From: Coriaria nepalensis
Taxonomy: Eukaryota; Streptophyta; Magnoliopsida; Cucurbitales; Coriariaceae
Direction: 5' to 3'
DNA: 64,000 bases
Assembly: GCA_027186245.1 (NCBI GenBank)
Contig: CP114483.1
Location: forward strand, 15,892,220-15,956,219
Part shown: in pieces, positions 1 to 12,761 of the stretch
How positions within the stretch are numbered: the stretch's first letter is position 1
Layout of the letters: each line of letters begins with the position of its first letter
The notes under the pieces: model-generated
The model's database searches: none
What the model was told of the DNA's origin: nothing
What the model saw: only the letters and a program-made list of their open reading frames with translations
Translations under genes and position numbers: made by a program

Positions 1-435
1 GAAGGGCAAAAATATAATTCGTTCGAATTCATTTATAATGATTTAATGACTTGAAGAGCATCAATGACATGATTTTAACGCTAAGTAAATGTATAGTTGC
101 CTTCAATAGAACAACTGCAAGTTATGCACGAAAGTCATGATAAAAGGTGAATTTCATCTGAAGTGATTTAGAATGATTTAATGAGTAAAAGAGATGCAAT
201 AATATGACTTTAACACTAAAAAAATGCATAGTTTCCTTCAGTAGATCAATTGCAAGTTATGCATGAAAGTCGTGTTTTAAATGCGAAAATAGATTTAATT
301 CGAAGTGCTTTCAAACAATTTAATGATCTAAAAAGACTGAATGATATGCTCTTTAAGGCTAAAATAATGCATTGTTGTATTCAATAGATTAATTACAGGT
401 TATGTAGGAAAATCATTTTTGAAGGGCAAAAATAT

Positions 436-449
436 AATTCGTTCGAATT
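436..449. repeat. 14-bp dyad aattcg-tt-cgaatt in subunit C
   Basis: Six-base arms, aattcg and cgaatt, are perfectly complementary around two central bases, and they overlap the EcoRI site. This dyad is present in most monomers on both sides of the gap and is lost in some, for example ttcaaattc near 6329, ttcggattc near 28179 and ttctaattc near 28600. It is a candidate recognition site only. The match to the vertebrate CENP-B box is partial. Confidence 0.5.
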
Positions 450-508
450 CATTTATAACGATTTAATGACTAGAAGAGCCTCAATGACATGATTTTAATG
501 CTAAGTAA

Positions 509-644
509 ATGTATAGTTGCCTTCAGTAGATCAACTGCAAGTTATGCACGAAAGTCATGTTTAAAAGGTGAATTTCGTCTGAAGTGATTTAGAATGATTT
601 AATGAGTAAAAGAGATGCAATAATATGACTTTAACACTAAAAAA
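509..644 (+). repeat. Subunit A (136 bp) of the reference monomer
   Basis: It begins atgtatagttgccttcag and continues gatcaactgcaagttatgcac. It ends with tttaatgagtaaaagag and actttaacactaa. The same order of blocks recurs in subunits B and C: atg-at-gttg, gat-aa-tgcaagttatg, tttaatga, then a ctaaaa-rich tail. This shows that A, B and C descend from one ancestral unit of about 140 bp. A carries the indel that separates 420-bp from 421-bp monomers: catgataaaagg versus catgtttaaaagg. Confidence 0.82.
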
Positions 645-685
645 ATGCATAGTTGCCTTCAGTAGATCAATTGCAAGTTATGCAT
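645..685 (+). repeat. Imperfect inverted repeat (stem-loop) in subunit B
   Basis: The left arm atgcatagttgc faces the right arm gcaagttatgcat. Seven outer base pairs (atgcata with tatgcat) are followed by a small 1x2 internal mismatch and four inner pairs (ttgc with gcaa), around a loop of about 16 bases. Subunit A has the same layout with wobble or mismatch positions, and C a weaker one. It recurs in most monomers of both arrays. Whether it forms a structure or binds a protein cannot be told from sequence. Confidence 0.5.
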
Positions 686-787
686 GAAAGTTGTGTTTTA
701 AATGCGAAAATAGAACTAGTTCGAAGTGCTTTCAAACAATTTAATGATCTGAAAAGACTGAATGATATGCTCTTTAAGGCTAAAATA
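645..787 (+). repeat. Subunit B (143 bp) of the reference monomer
   Basis: It begins atgcatagttgccttcag and continues gatcaattgcaagttatgcat, nearly the same as the opening of subunit A. Its second half reads ttcgaagtgctttcaaac, then tttaatgatctgaaaag, then ctctttaaggctaaaataa. This aligns in order with the second halves of A and C. It carries the most symmetrical version of the stem-loop described at 645-685. The chance open frames of the window start in this subunit or just upstream of it. Confidence 0.82.
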
Positions 788-929
788 ATGCATTGTTGTA
801 TTCAATAGATTAATTGCAGGTTATGTAAGAAAATCATTTTTGAAGGGCAAAAATATAATTCGTTCGAATTCATTTATAATGATTTAATGACTAGAAGAGC
901 CTCAATGACATGATTTTAACGCTAAGTAA
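788..929 (+). repeat. Subunit C (142 bp), spanning the monomer boundary
   Basis: It begins atgcattgttgtattcaa and continues gattaattgcaggttatg. The second half reads ttcgttcgaattcattta, tttaatgactagaagag and gattttaacgctaagta. It is the most diverged of the three openings but keeps the same block order. In most copies caatagatt contains an in-frame TAG relative to the frame running out of B. In a few clusters this is caatatatt or caattgatt, which removes the stop. Confidence 0.82.
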
Positions 930-2525
930 ATGTATAGTTGCCTTCAGTAGATCAACTGCAAGTTATGCACGAAAGTCATGTTTAAAAGGTGAATTTCATC
1001 TGAAGTGATTTAGAATGATTCAATGAGTAAAAGAGATGCAATAATATGACTTTAACACTAAAAAAATGCATAGTTTCCTTCAGTAGATCAATTGCAAGTC
1101 ATGCATGAAAGTCGTGTTTTAAATGCGAAAATAGAATTAGTTCGAAGTGCTTTCAAACAATTTAATGATCTAAAAAGACTGAATGATATGCTCTTTAAGG
1201 CTAAAATAATGCATTGTTGTATTCAATAGATTAATTGCAGGTTATGTAAGAAAATCATTTTTGAAGGGCAAAAGTATAATTCGTTCGAATTCATTTATAA
1301 TGATTTAATGACTAGAAGAGCCTCAATGACATGATTTTAACGCTAAGTAAATGTATAGTTGCCTTCAATAGATCAACTGCAAGTTATGCACGAAAGTCAT
1401 GTTTAAAAGGTGAATTTCATCTGAGGTGATTTAGAATGATTTAATGAGTAAAAGAGATGCAATAATATGACTTTAACACTAAAAAAATGCATAGTTGCCT
1501 TCAGTAGATCAATTGCAAGTTATGCATGAAAGTCGTGTTTTAAATGCGAAAATAGAACTAGTTCGAAGTGCTTTCAAACAATTTAATGATCTGAAAAGAC
1601 TGAACGATATGCTCTTTAAGGCTAAAATAATGCATTGTTGTATTCAATAGATTAATTGCAGGTTCTGTAAGAAAATCAATTTTGAAGGGCAAAAATATAT
1701 TTCGTTCGAATTCATTTATAATGATTTAATGACTAGAAGAGCCTCAATGACATGATTTTAACGCTAAGTAAATGTATAGTTGCCTTCACTAGATCAACTG
1801 CAAGTTATGCACGAAAGTCATGTTTAAAAGGTGAATTTCGTCTGAAGTGATTTAGAATGATTTAGTGAGTAAAAGAGATGCAATAATATGACTTTAACAC
1901 AAAAAAAATGCATAGTTGCCTTCAGTAGATCAATTGCAAGTTATGCATGAAAGTCGTGTTTTAAATGCGAAAATAGAACTAGTTCAAAGTGCTTTCAAAC
2001 AATTTAATGATCTAAAAAGACAGAATGATATGCTCGTTAAGGCTAAAATAATGCATTGTTGTCTTTAATAGATTAATTGCAGGTTATGTAAGAAAATCAT
2101 GTTTGAAGGGCAAAAATATAATTCGTTCGAATTCATTTATAATGATTTAATGACCAGAAGATCCTCAATGACATGATTTTAACACTAAGTAAATGTATCG
2201 TTGCCTTCAATAGATCACCTGCAAGTTATGCACGAAAGTCATGTTTAAAAGGTGAATTTTGTCTGAAGTGACTTAGAATGATTTAGTGAGTAAAAGAGAT
2301 GCAATAATATGACTTTAACACGAAAAAAATGCATAGTTGCCTTCAGTAGATCAATTGCAAGTTATGCATGAAAGTCGTGTTTTAAATGCGAAAATAGACC
2401 TAGTTCAAAGTGCTTTCAAACAATTTAATCATCTGAAAAGACTGAATGATATGCTCGTTAAGGCTAAAATAATGCATTGCTGTCTTCAATAGATTAGTCG
2501 CAGGTTATGTAAGAAAATCATATTT

Positions 2526-5500
2526 GAAGGGCAAAAATATAATTCGTTCGAATTCATTTATAATGATTTAATGACTAGAAGAACCTCAATGACATGATTT
2601 TAACGCTAAGTAAATGTATAGTTGCCTTCAGTAGATCAACTGCAAGTTATGCACGAAAGTCATGATAAAAGGTGAATTTCATCTGAAGTGATTTAGAATG
2701 ATTTAATGAGTAAAAGAGATGCAATAATATGACTTTAACACTAAAAAAATGCATAGTTTCCTTCAGTAGATCAATTGCAAGTTATGCATGAAAGTCGTGT
2801 TTTAAATGCGAAAATAGAATTAATTCGAAGTGCTTTCAAACAATTTAATGATCTAAAAAGACTGAATGATATGCTCTTTAAGGCTAAAATAATGCATCGT
2901 TGTATTCAATAGATTAATTGCAGGTTATGTAAGAAAATCATTTTTGAAGGGCAAAAATATAATTTGTTCGAATTCATTTATAATGATTTAATGACTAGAA
3001 GAGCCTCAATGACATGATTTTAATGCTAAGTAAATGTATAGTTGCCTTCAGTAGATCAACTGCAAGTTATGCACGAAAGTCATGATAAAAGGTGAATTTC
3101 ATCTGAAGTGATTTAGAATGATTTAATGAGTAAAAGAGATGCAATAATATGACTTTAACACTAAAAAAATGCATAGTTTCCTTTAGTAGATCAATTGCAA
3201 GTTATGCATGAAAGTCGTGTTTTAAATGCGAAAATAGAATTAGTTCGAAGTGCTTTCAAACAATTTAATGATCTAAAAAGACTGAATGATATGCTCTTTA
3301 AGGCTAAAATAATGCGTCGTTGTATTCAATAGATTAATTGCAGGTTATGTAAGAAAATCATTTTTGAAGGGCAAAAATATAATTCGTTCGAATTCATTTA
3401 TAATGATTTAATGACTAGAAGAGCCTCAATGACATGATTTTAATGCTAAGTAAATGTATAGTTGCCTTCAGTAGATCAACTGCAAGTTATGCACGAAAGT
3501 CATGATAAAAGGTGAATTTCATCTGAAGTGATTTAGAATGATTTAATGAGTAAAAGAGATGCAATAATATGACTTTAACACTAAAAAAATGCATAGTTTC
3601 CTTCAGTAGATCAATTGCAAGTTATGCATGAAAGTCGTGTTTTAAATGCGAAAATAGAATTAATTCGAAGTGCTTTCAAACAATTTAATGATCTAAAAAG
3701 ACTGAATGATATGCTCTTTAAGGCTAAAATAATGCATTGTTGTATTCAATAGATTAATTACAGGTTATGTAGGAAAATCATTTTTGAAGGGCAAAAATAT
3801 AATTCGTTCGAATTCATTTATAATGATTTAATGACTTGAAGAGCCTCAATGACATGATTTTAACGCTAAGTAAATGTATAGTTGCCTTCAGTAGATCAAC
3901 TGCAAGTTATGCACGAAAGTCATGATAAAAGGTGAATTTCATCTGAAGTGATTTAGAATGATTTAATGAGTAAAAGAGATGCAATAATATGACTTTAACA
4001 CTAAAAAAATGCATAGTTTCCTTCAGTAGATCAATTGCAAGTTATGCATGAAAGTCGTGTTTTAAATGCGAAAATAGAATTAGTTCGAAGTGCTTTCAAA
4101 CAATTTAATGATCTAAAAAGACTGAATGATATGCTCTTTAAGGCTAAAATAATGCATCGTTGTATTCAATAGATTAATTGCAGGTTATGTAAGAAAATCA
4201 TTTTTGAAGGGCAAAAATATAATTCGTTCGAATTCATTTATAATGATTTAATGACTAGAAGAGCCTCAATGACATGATTTTAATGCTAAGTAAATGTATA
4301 GTTGCCTTCAGTAGATCAACTGCAAGTTATGCACGAAAGTCATGATAAAAGGTGAATTTCATCTGAAGTGATTTAGAATGATTTAATGAGTAAAAGAGAT
4401 GCAATAATATGACTTTAACACTAAAAAAATGCATAGTTTCCTTCAGTAGATCAATTGCAAGTTATGCATGAAAGTCGTGTTTTAAATGCGAAAATAGATT
4501 TAATTCGAAGTGCTTTCAAACAATTTAATGATCTAAAAAGACTGAATGATATGCTCTTTAAGGCTAAAATAATGCATTGTTGTATTCAATAGATTAATTA
4601 CAGGTTATGTAGGAAAATCATTTTTGAAGGGCAAAAATATAATTCGTTCGAATTCATTTATAACGATTTAATGACTAGAAGAGCCTCAATGACATGATTT
4701 TAATGCTAAGTAAATGTATAGTTGCCTTCAGTAGATCAACTGCAAGTTATGCACGAAAGTCATGATAAAAGGTGAATTTCATCTGAAGTGATTTAGAATG
4801 ATTTACTGAGGAAAAGAGATGCAATATTATGACTTTAACACTAAAAAAATGCATAGTTTCCTTCAGTAGATCAATTGCAAGTTATGCATGAAAGTCGTGT
4901 TTTAAATGCGAAAATAGAATTAGTTCGAAGTGCTTTCAAACAATTTAATGATCTAAAAAGACTGAATGATATGCTCTTTAAGGCTAAAATAATGCATCGT
5001 TGTATTCAATAGATTAATTGCAGGTTATGTAAGAAAATCATTTTTGAAGGGCAAAAATATAATTCGTTCGAATTCATTTATAATGATTTAATGACTAGAA
5101 GAGCCTCAATGACATGATTTTAATGCTAAGTAAATGTATAGTTGCCTTCAGTAGATCAACTGCAAGTTATGCACGAAAGTCATGATAAAAGGTGAATTTC
5201 ATCTGAAGTGATTTAGAATGATTTAATGAGTAAAAGAGATGCAATAATATGACTTTAACACTAAAAAAATGCATAGTTTCCTTCAGTAGATCAATTGCAA
5301 GTTATGCATGAAAGTCGTGTTTTAAATGCGAAAATAGAATTAGTTCGAAGTGCTTTCAAACAATTTAATGATCTAAAAAGACTGAATGATATGCTCTTTA
5401 AGGCTAAAATAATGCATCGTTGTATTCAATAGATTAATTGCAGGTTATGTAAGAAAATCATTTTTGAAGGGCAAAAATATAATTCGTTCGAATTCATTTA

Positions 5501-5885
5501 TAATGATTTAATGACTAGAAGAGCCTCAATGACATGATTTTAATGCTAAGTAAATGTATAGTTGCCTTCAGTAGATCAACTGCAAGTTATGCACGAAAGT
5601 CATGATAAAAGGTGAATTTCATCTGAAGTGATTTAGAATGATTTAATGAGTAAAAGAGATGCAATAATATGACTTTAACACTAAAAAAATGCATAGTTTC
5701 CTTCAGTAGATCAATTGCAAGTTATGCATGAAAGTCGTGTTTTAAATGCGAAAATAGAATTAATTCGAAGTGCTTTCAAACAATTTAATGATCTAAAAAG
5801 ACTGAATGATATGCTCTTTAAAGCTAAAATAATGCATTGTTGTATTCAATAGATTAATTACAGGTTATGTAGGAAAATCATTTTT
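2526..5885 (+). repeat. Block of eight consecutive 420-bp monomers
   Basis: The landmark gaaggg at 2526 recurs at 5886, exactly 8 times 420 bp later. Every unit between carries catgataaaagg in subunit A. Neighbouring units differ at a few diagnostic positions: gaattaattcg or gaattagttcg in B, and gcattgttg, gcatcgttg or one gcgtcgttg in C. These variants partly alternate, suggesting local dimeric spread. To both sides, 420-bp and 421-bp units are mixed. Confidence 0.8.
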
Positions 5886-7559
5886 GAAGGGCAAAAATAT
5901 AATTCGTTCGAATTCATTTATAATGATTTAATGACTTGAAGAGCCTCAATGACATGATTTTAACGCTAAGTAAATGTATAGTTGCCTTCAATAGATCAAC
6001 TGCAAGTTATGCACGAAAGTCATGTTTAAAATGTGAATTTCATTTGAAGTGATTTAGAATGATTTAATGAGTAAAAGAGATGCAATAATATGACTTTAAT
6101 ACTAAAAAAATGCATAGTTTCCTTCAGTAGATCAATTGCAAGTTATGCATGAAAGTCGTGTTTTAAATGCGAAAATAGAATTAGTTCGAAGTGCTTTCAA
6201 ACAATTTAATGATCTAAAAAGACTGAATGATATGCTCTTTAAGGCTAAAATAATGCATTGTTGTATTCAATAGATTAATTGGAGGTTATGTAAGAAAATC
6301 ATGTTTGAAGGGCAAAAATATAATTCGTTCAAATTCATTTATATTGATTTAATGACTAGAAGAGCCTCAATGACATGATTTTAACGCTAAGTAAATGTAT
6401 AGTTGCCTTCAATAGATCAACTGCAAGTTATGCAGGAAAGTCATGTTTAAAATGTGAATTTCATCTGAAGTAATTTAGAATGATTTAATGAGTAAAACAG
6501 ATGCAATAATATGACTTTAATACTAAAAAAATGCATAGTTTCCTTCAGTAGATCAATTGCAAGTTATGCATGAAAGTCGTGTTTTAAATGCGAAAATAGA
6601 ATTAGTTCGAAGTGCTTTCAAACAATTTAATGATCTAAAAAGACTGAATGATATGCTCTTTAAGGCTAAAATAATGCATTGTTGTATTCAATAGATTAAT
6701 TGGAGGTTATGTAAGAAAATCATGTTTGAAGGGCAAAAATATAATTCGTTCGAATTCATTTATATTGATTTAATGACTAGAAGAGCCTCAATGACATGAT
6801 TTTAACGCTAAGTAAATGTATAGTTGCCTTCAGTGGATCAAATGCAAGTTATGCACGAAAGTCATGTTTAAAAGGTGAATTTCATCTGAAGTGATTTAGA
6901 ATGATTTAATGAGTAAAAGAGATGCAATAATATGACTTTAACACTAAAAAAATGTGTTGTTGCCTTCAGTAGATCAATTGCAAGTTATGCATGAAAGTCG
7001 TGTTTTAAATGCGAAAATAGAATTAGTTCAAAGTGCTTTCAAACAATTTAATGATCTAAAAAGACTGAATGATATGCTCTTTAAGGCTAAAATAATGCAT
7101 TGTTGTATTCAATAGATTAATTACAGGTTATGTAGGAAAATCATTTTTGAAGGGCAAAAATATAATTCGTTCGAATTCATTTATAATGATTTAATGACTA
7201 GAAGAGCCTCAATGACATGATTTTAACGCTAAGTAAATGTATAGTTGCCTTCAGTAGATCAAATGAAAGTTATGCACGAAAGTCATGATAAAAGGTGAAT
7301 TTCATCTGAAGTGATTTAGAATGATTTAATGAGTAAAAGAGATGCAATAATATGACTTTAACACTAAAAAAATGCATAGTTTCCTTCAGTAGATCAATTG
7401 CAAGTTATGCATGAAAGTCGTGTTTTAAATGCGAAAATAGAATTAGTTCGAAGTGCTTTCAAACAATTTAATGATCTAAAAAGACTGAATGATATGCTCT
7501 TTAAGGCTAAAATAATGCATTGTTGTATTCAATAGATTAATTACAGGTTATGTAGGAAA

Positions 7560-9800
7560 ATCATTTTTGAAGGGCAAAAATATAATTCGTTCGAATTCAT
7601 TTATAATGATTTAATGACTAGAAGAGCCTCAATGACATGATTTTAACGCTAAGTAAATGTATAGTTGCCTTCAATAGATCAACTGCAAGTTATGCACGAA
7701 AGTCATGTTTAAAATGTGAATTTCATCTGAAGTGATTTAGAATGATTTAATGAGTAAAAGAGATGCAATAATATGACTTTAATACTAAAAAAATGCATAG
7801 TTTCCTTCAGTAGATCAATTGCAAGTTATGCATGAAAGTCGTGTTTTAAATGCGAAAATAGAATTAGTTCGAAGTGCTTTCAAACAATTTAATGATCTAA
7901 AAAGACTGAATGATATGCTCTTTAAGGCTAAAATAATGCATTGTTGTATTCAATAGATTAATTGCAGGTTATGTAGGAAAATCATTTTTGAAGGGCAAAA
8001 ATATAATTCGTTCGAATTCATTTATAATGATTTAATGACTAGAAGAGCCTCAATGACATGATTTTAACGCTAAGTAAATGTATAGTTGCCTTCAGTAGAT
8101 CAAATGCAAGTTATGCACGAAAGTCATGATAAAAGGTGAATTTCATCTGAAGTGATTTAGAATGATTTAATGAGTAAAAGAGATGCAATAATATGACTTT
8201 AACACTAAAAAAATGCATAGTTTCCTTCAGTAGATCAATTGCAAGTTATGCATGAAAGTCGTGTTTTAAATGCGAAAATAGAATTAGTTCGAAGTGCTTT
8301 CAAACAATTTAATGATCTAAAAAGACTGAATGATATGCTCTTTAAGGCTAAAATAATGCATTGTTGTATTCAATAGATTAATTGGAGGTTATGTAGGAAA
8401 ATCATTTTTGAAGGGCAAAAATATAATTCGTTCGAATTCATTTATAATGATTTAATGACTAGAAGAGCCTCAATGACATGATTTTAACGCTAAGTAAATG
8501 TATAGTTGCCTTCAATAGATCAACTGCAAGTTATGCACGAAAGTCATGTTTAAAATGTGAATTTCATCTGAAGTGATTTAGAATGATTTAATGAGTAAAA
8601 GAGATGCAATAATATGACTTTAATACTAAAAAAATGCATAGTTTCCTTCAGTAGATCAATTGCAAGTTATGCATGAAAGTCGTGTTTTAAATGCGAAAAT
8701 AGAATTATTTCGAAGTGCTTTCAAACAATTTAATGATCTAAAAAGACTGAATGATATGCTCTTTAAGGCTAAAATAATGCATTGTTGTATTCAATAGATT
8801 AATTGCAGGTTATGTAGGAAAATCATTTTTGAAGGGCAAAAATATAATTCGTTCGAATTCATTTATAATGATTTAATGACTAGAAGAGCCTCAATGACAT
8901 GATTTTAACGCTAAGTAAATGTATAGTTGCCTTCAGTAGATCAAATGCAAGTTATGCACGAAAGTCATGTTTAAACGGTGAATTTCATCTGAAGTGATTT
9001 AGAATGATTTAATGAGTAAAAGAGGTGCAATAATATGACTTTAACACTAAAAAAATGTGTAGGTGCCTTCAGTAGATCAATTGCAAGTCATGCATGAACG
9101 TCGTGTTTTAAATGCGAAAATAGAATTAGTTCGAAGTGCTTTCGAACAATTTAATGATCTAAAAAGACTGAATGATATGCTCTTTAAGGCTAAAATAATG
9201 CATTGTTGTATTCAATAGATTAATTGCAGGTTATGTAGGAAAATCATTTTTGAAGGGCAAAAATATAATTCGTTCGAATTCATTTATAATGATTTAATGA
9301 CTAGAAGAGCCTCAATGACATGATTTTAATGCTAAGTAAATGTATAGTTGCCTTCAATAGATCAACTGCAAGTTATGCGCGAAAGTCATGTTTAAAATGT
9401 GAATTTCATCTGAAGTGATTTAGAATGATTTAATGAGTAAAAGAGATGCAATAATATGACTTTAATACTAAAAAAATGCATAGTTTCCTTCAGTAGATCA
9501 ATTGCAAGTTATGCATGAAAGTCGTGTTTTAAATGCGAAAATAGAATTATTTCGAAGTGCTTTCAAACAATTTAATGATCTAAAAAGACTGAATGATATG
9601 CTCTTTAAGGCTAAAATAATGCATTGTTGTATTCAATAGATTAATTGCAGGTTATGTAGGAAAATCATTTTTGAAGGGCAAAAATATAATTCGTTCGAAT
9701 TCATTTATAATGATTTAATGACTAGAAGAGCCTCAATGACATGATTTTAACGCTAAGTAAATGTATAGTTGCCTTCAGTAGATCAAATGCAAGTTATGCA
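7560..9800 (+). repeat. Local dimeric HOR (about 841 bp)
   Basis: The diagnostic aaaatgtgaa of subunit A occurs at 7711, 8552 and 9394, steps of 841 and 842 bp. The monomers between carry a different A type, catgataaaagg or catgtttaaacgg. The same pair recurs at 11915 and 12756. The dimer is thus a two-monomer higher-order unit. Edges are approximate because flanking monomers are so similar. Confidence 0.7.
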
Positions 9801-11745
9801 CGAAAGTCATGTTTAAACGGTGAATTTCATCTGAAGTGATTTAGAATGATTTAATGAGTAAAAGAGGTGCAATAATATGACTTTAACACTAAAAAAATGT
9901 GTAGGTGCCTTCAGTAGATCAATTGCAAGTCATGCATGAACGTCGTGTTTTAAATGCGAAAATAGAATTAGTTCGAAGTGCTTTCGAACAATTTAATGAT
10001 CTAAAAAGACTGAATGATATGCTCTTTAAGGCTAAAATAATGCATCGTTGTATTCAATAGATTAATTGCAGGTTATGTAAGAAAATCATTTTTGAAGGGC
10101 AAAAATATAATTCGTTCGAATTCATTTATAATGATTTAATGACTAGAAGAGCCTCAATGACATGATTTTAATGCTAAGTAAATGTATAGTTGCCTTCAGT
10201 AGATCAACTGCAAGTTATGCACGAAAGTCATGATAAAAGGTGAATTTCATCTGAAGTGATTTAAAATGATTTAATGAGTAAAACAGACGCAATAATATGA
10301 CTTTAATACTAAAAAAATGCATAGTTTCCTTCAGTAGATAAATTGCAAGTTATGCATGAAAGTCGTGTTTTAAATGCGAAAATATAATTAGTCCGAAGTG
10401 CTTTCAAACAATTTAATGATCTAAAAAGACTGAATGATATGCTCTTTAAGGCTAAAATAGTGCATTGTTGTATTCAATAGATTAATTGCAGGTTATGTAA
10501 GAAAATCATTTTTGAAGGGCAAAAATATAATTCGTTCGAATTCATTTATAATGATTTAATGACTAGAAGAGCCTCAATGACATTATTTTAACGCTAAGTA
10601 AATGTATAGTTGCCTTCAGTGGATCAAATGCAAGTTATGCACGAAAGTCATGATAAAAGGTGAATTTCATCTGAAGTGATTTAGAATGATTTAATGAGTA
10701 AAAGAGATGCAATAATATGACTTTAACACTAAAAAAATGCATAGTTTCCTTTAGTAGATCAATTGCAAGTTATGCATGAAAGTCGTGTTTTAAATGCGAA
10801 AATAGAATTAGTTCGAAGTGCTTTCAAACAATTTAATGATCTAAAAAGACTGAATGATATGCTCTTTCAGGCTAAAATAATGCATCGTTGTATTCAATAG
10901 ATTAATTGCAGGTTATGTAAGAAAATCATTTTTGAAGGGCAAAAATATAATTCGTTCGAATTCATTTATAATGATTTAATGACTAGAAGAGCCTCAATAA
11001 CATGATTTTAATGCTAAGTAAATGTATAGTTGCCTTCAGTAGATCAACTGCAAGTTATGCACGAAAGTCATGATAAAAGGTGAATTTCGTCTGAAGTGAT
11101 TTAGAATGATTTAATGAGTAAAAGAGATGCAATAATATGACTTTAACACTAAAAAAATGCATAGTTTCCTTCAGTAGATCAATTGCAAGTTATGCATGAA
11201 AGTCGTGTTTTAAATGCGAAAATAGAATTAGTTCGAAGTGCTTTCAAACAATTTAATGATCTAAAAAGACTGAATGATATGCTCTTTAAGGCTAAAATAA
11301 TGCATTGTTGTATTCAATAGATTAATTGCAGGTTATGTAAGAAAATCATTTTTGAAGGGCAAAAATATAATTTGTCGAATTCATTTATAATGATTTAATG
11401 ACTAGAAGAGCCTCAATGACATGATTTTAACGCTAAGTAAATGTATAGTTGCCTTCAGTGGATCAAATGCAAGTTATGCACGAAAGTCATGTTTAAAAGG
11501 TGAATTTCATCTGAAGTGATTTAGAATGATTTATTGAGTAAAAGAGATGCAATAATATGACTTTAACACTAAAAAAATGCATAGTTTCCTCAGTAGATCA
11601 ATTGCAAGTTATGCATGAAAGTCGTGTTTTAAATGCGAAAATAGAATTAGTTCGAAGTGCTTTCAAACAATTTAATGATCTAAAAAGACTGAATGATATG
11701 CTCTTTAAGGCTAAAATAATGCATTGTTGTATTCAATAGATTAAT
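9400..11745 (+). repeat. Segmental duplication 1, first copy (about 2.35 kb)
   Basis: This segment matches 12762-15107 at a constant offset of 3362 bp. Shared rare landmarks are agaggtgcaa (9863 and 13225), a run with gtccgaagtg, and a one-base deletion in aatttgtcgaattc. The match ends near 11745/15107, where the first copy reads attacaggttatgtagg and the second attgcaggttatgtaag. The left edge is approximate. The copies differ at a few positions, for example gctctttcag near 10861. Confidence 0.75.
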
Positions 11746-12761
11746 TACAGGTTATGTAGGAAAATCATTTTTGAAGGGCAAAAATATAATTCGTTCGAAT
11801 TCATTTATAATGATTTAATGACTAGAAGAGCCTCAATGACATGATTTTAACGCTAAGTAAATGTATAGTTGCCTTCAATAGATCAACTGCAAGTTATGCA
11901 CGAAAGTCATGTTTAAAATGTGAATTTCATCTGAAGTGATTTAGAATGATTTAATGAGTAAAAGAGATGCAATAATATGACTTTAATACTAAAAAAATGC
12001 ATAGTTTCCTTCAGTAGATCAATTGCAAGTTATGCATGAAAGTCGTGTTTTAAATGCGAAAATAGAATTAGTTCGAAGTGCTTTCAAACAATTTAATGAT
12101 CTAAAAAGACTGAATGATATGCTCTTTAAGGCTAAAATAATGCATTGTTGTATTCAATAGATTAATTGCAGGTTATGTAGGAAAATCATTTTTGAAGGGC
12201 AAAAATATAATTCGTTCGAATTCATTTATAATGATTTAATGACTAGAAGAGCCTCAATGACATGATTTTAACGCTAAGTAAATGTATAGTTGCCTTCAGT
12301 AGATCAAATGCAAGTTATGCACGAAAGTCATGATAAAAGGTGAATTTCATCTGAAGTGATTTAGAATGATTTAATGAGTAAAAGAGATGCAATAATATGA
12401 CTTTAACACTAAAAAAATGCATAGTTTCCTTCAGTAGATCAATTGCAAGTTATGCATGAAAGTCGTGTTTTAAATGCGAAAATAGAATTAGTTCGAAGTG
12501 CTTTCAAACAATTTAATGATCTAAAAAGACAGAATGATATGCTCTTTAAGGCTAAAATAATGCATTGTTGTATTCAATAGATTAATTGCAGGTTATGTAG
12601 GAAAATCATTTTTGAAGGGCAAAAATATAATTCGTTCGAATTCATTTATAATGATTTAATGACTAGAAGAGCCTCAATGACATGATTTTAACGCTAAGTA
12701 AATGTATAGTTGCCTTCAATAGATCAACTGCAAGTTATGCACGAAAGTCATGTTTAAAATG

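Larger units (their letters stand above)
421..841 (+). repeat. Reference satellite monomer (421 bp)
   Basis: This is one complete monomer, from gaagggcaaa to the base before its next occurrence at 842. G+C is 125 of the first 420 bases, about 30%. It carries an EcoRI site (gaattc) overlapping a ttcgaa palindrome near its start, shared by most copies in both arrays. It contains the end of subunit C, all of A, all of B and the start of C. Starting the unit here is arbitrary; any phase describes the tandem array equally well. Confidence 0.93.

Noticed and set aside
436..455. CENP-B box-like match at attcgttcgaattcatt
   Set aside because: The TTCG and the following A of the vertebrate box fit, but the CGGG part is missing. 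A partial match of this length is expected by chance in about 150 related monomers.
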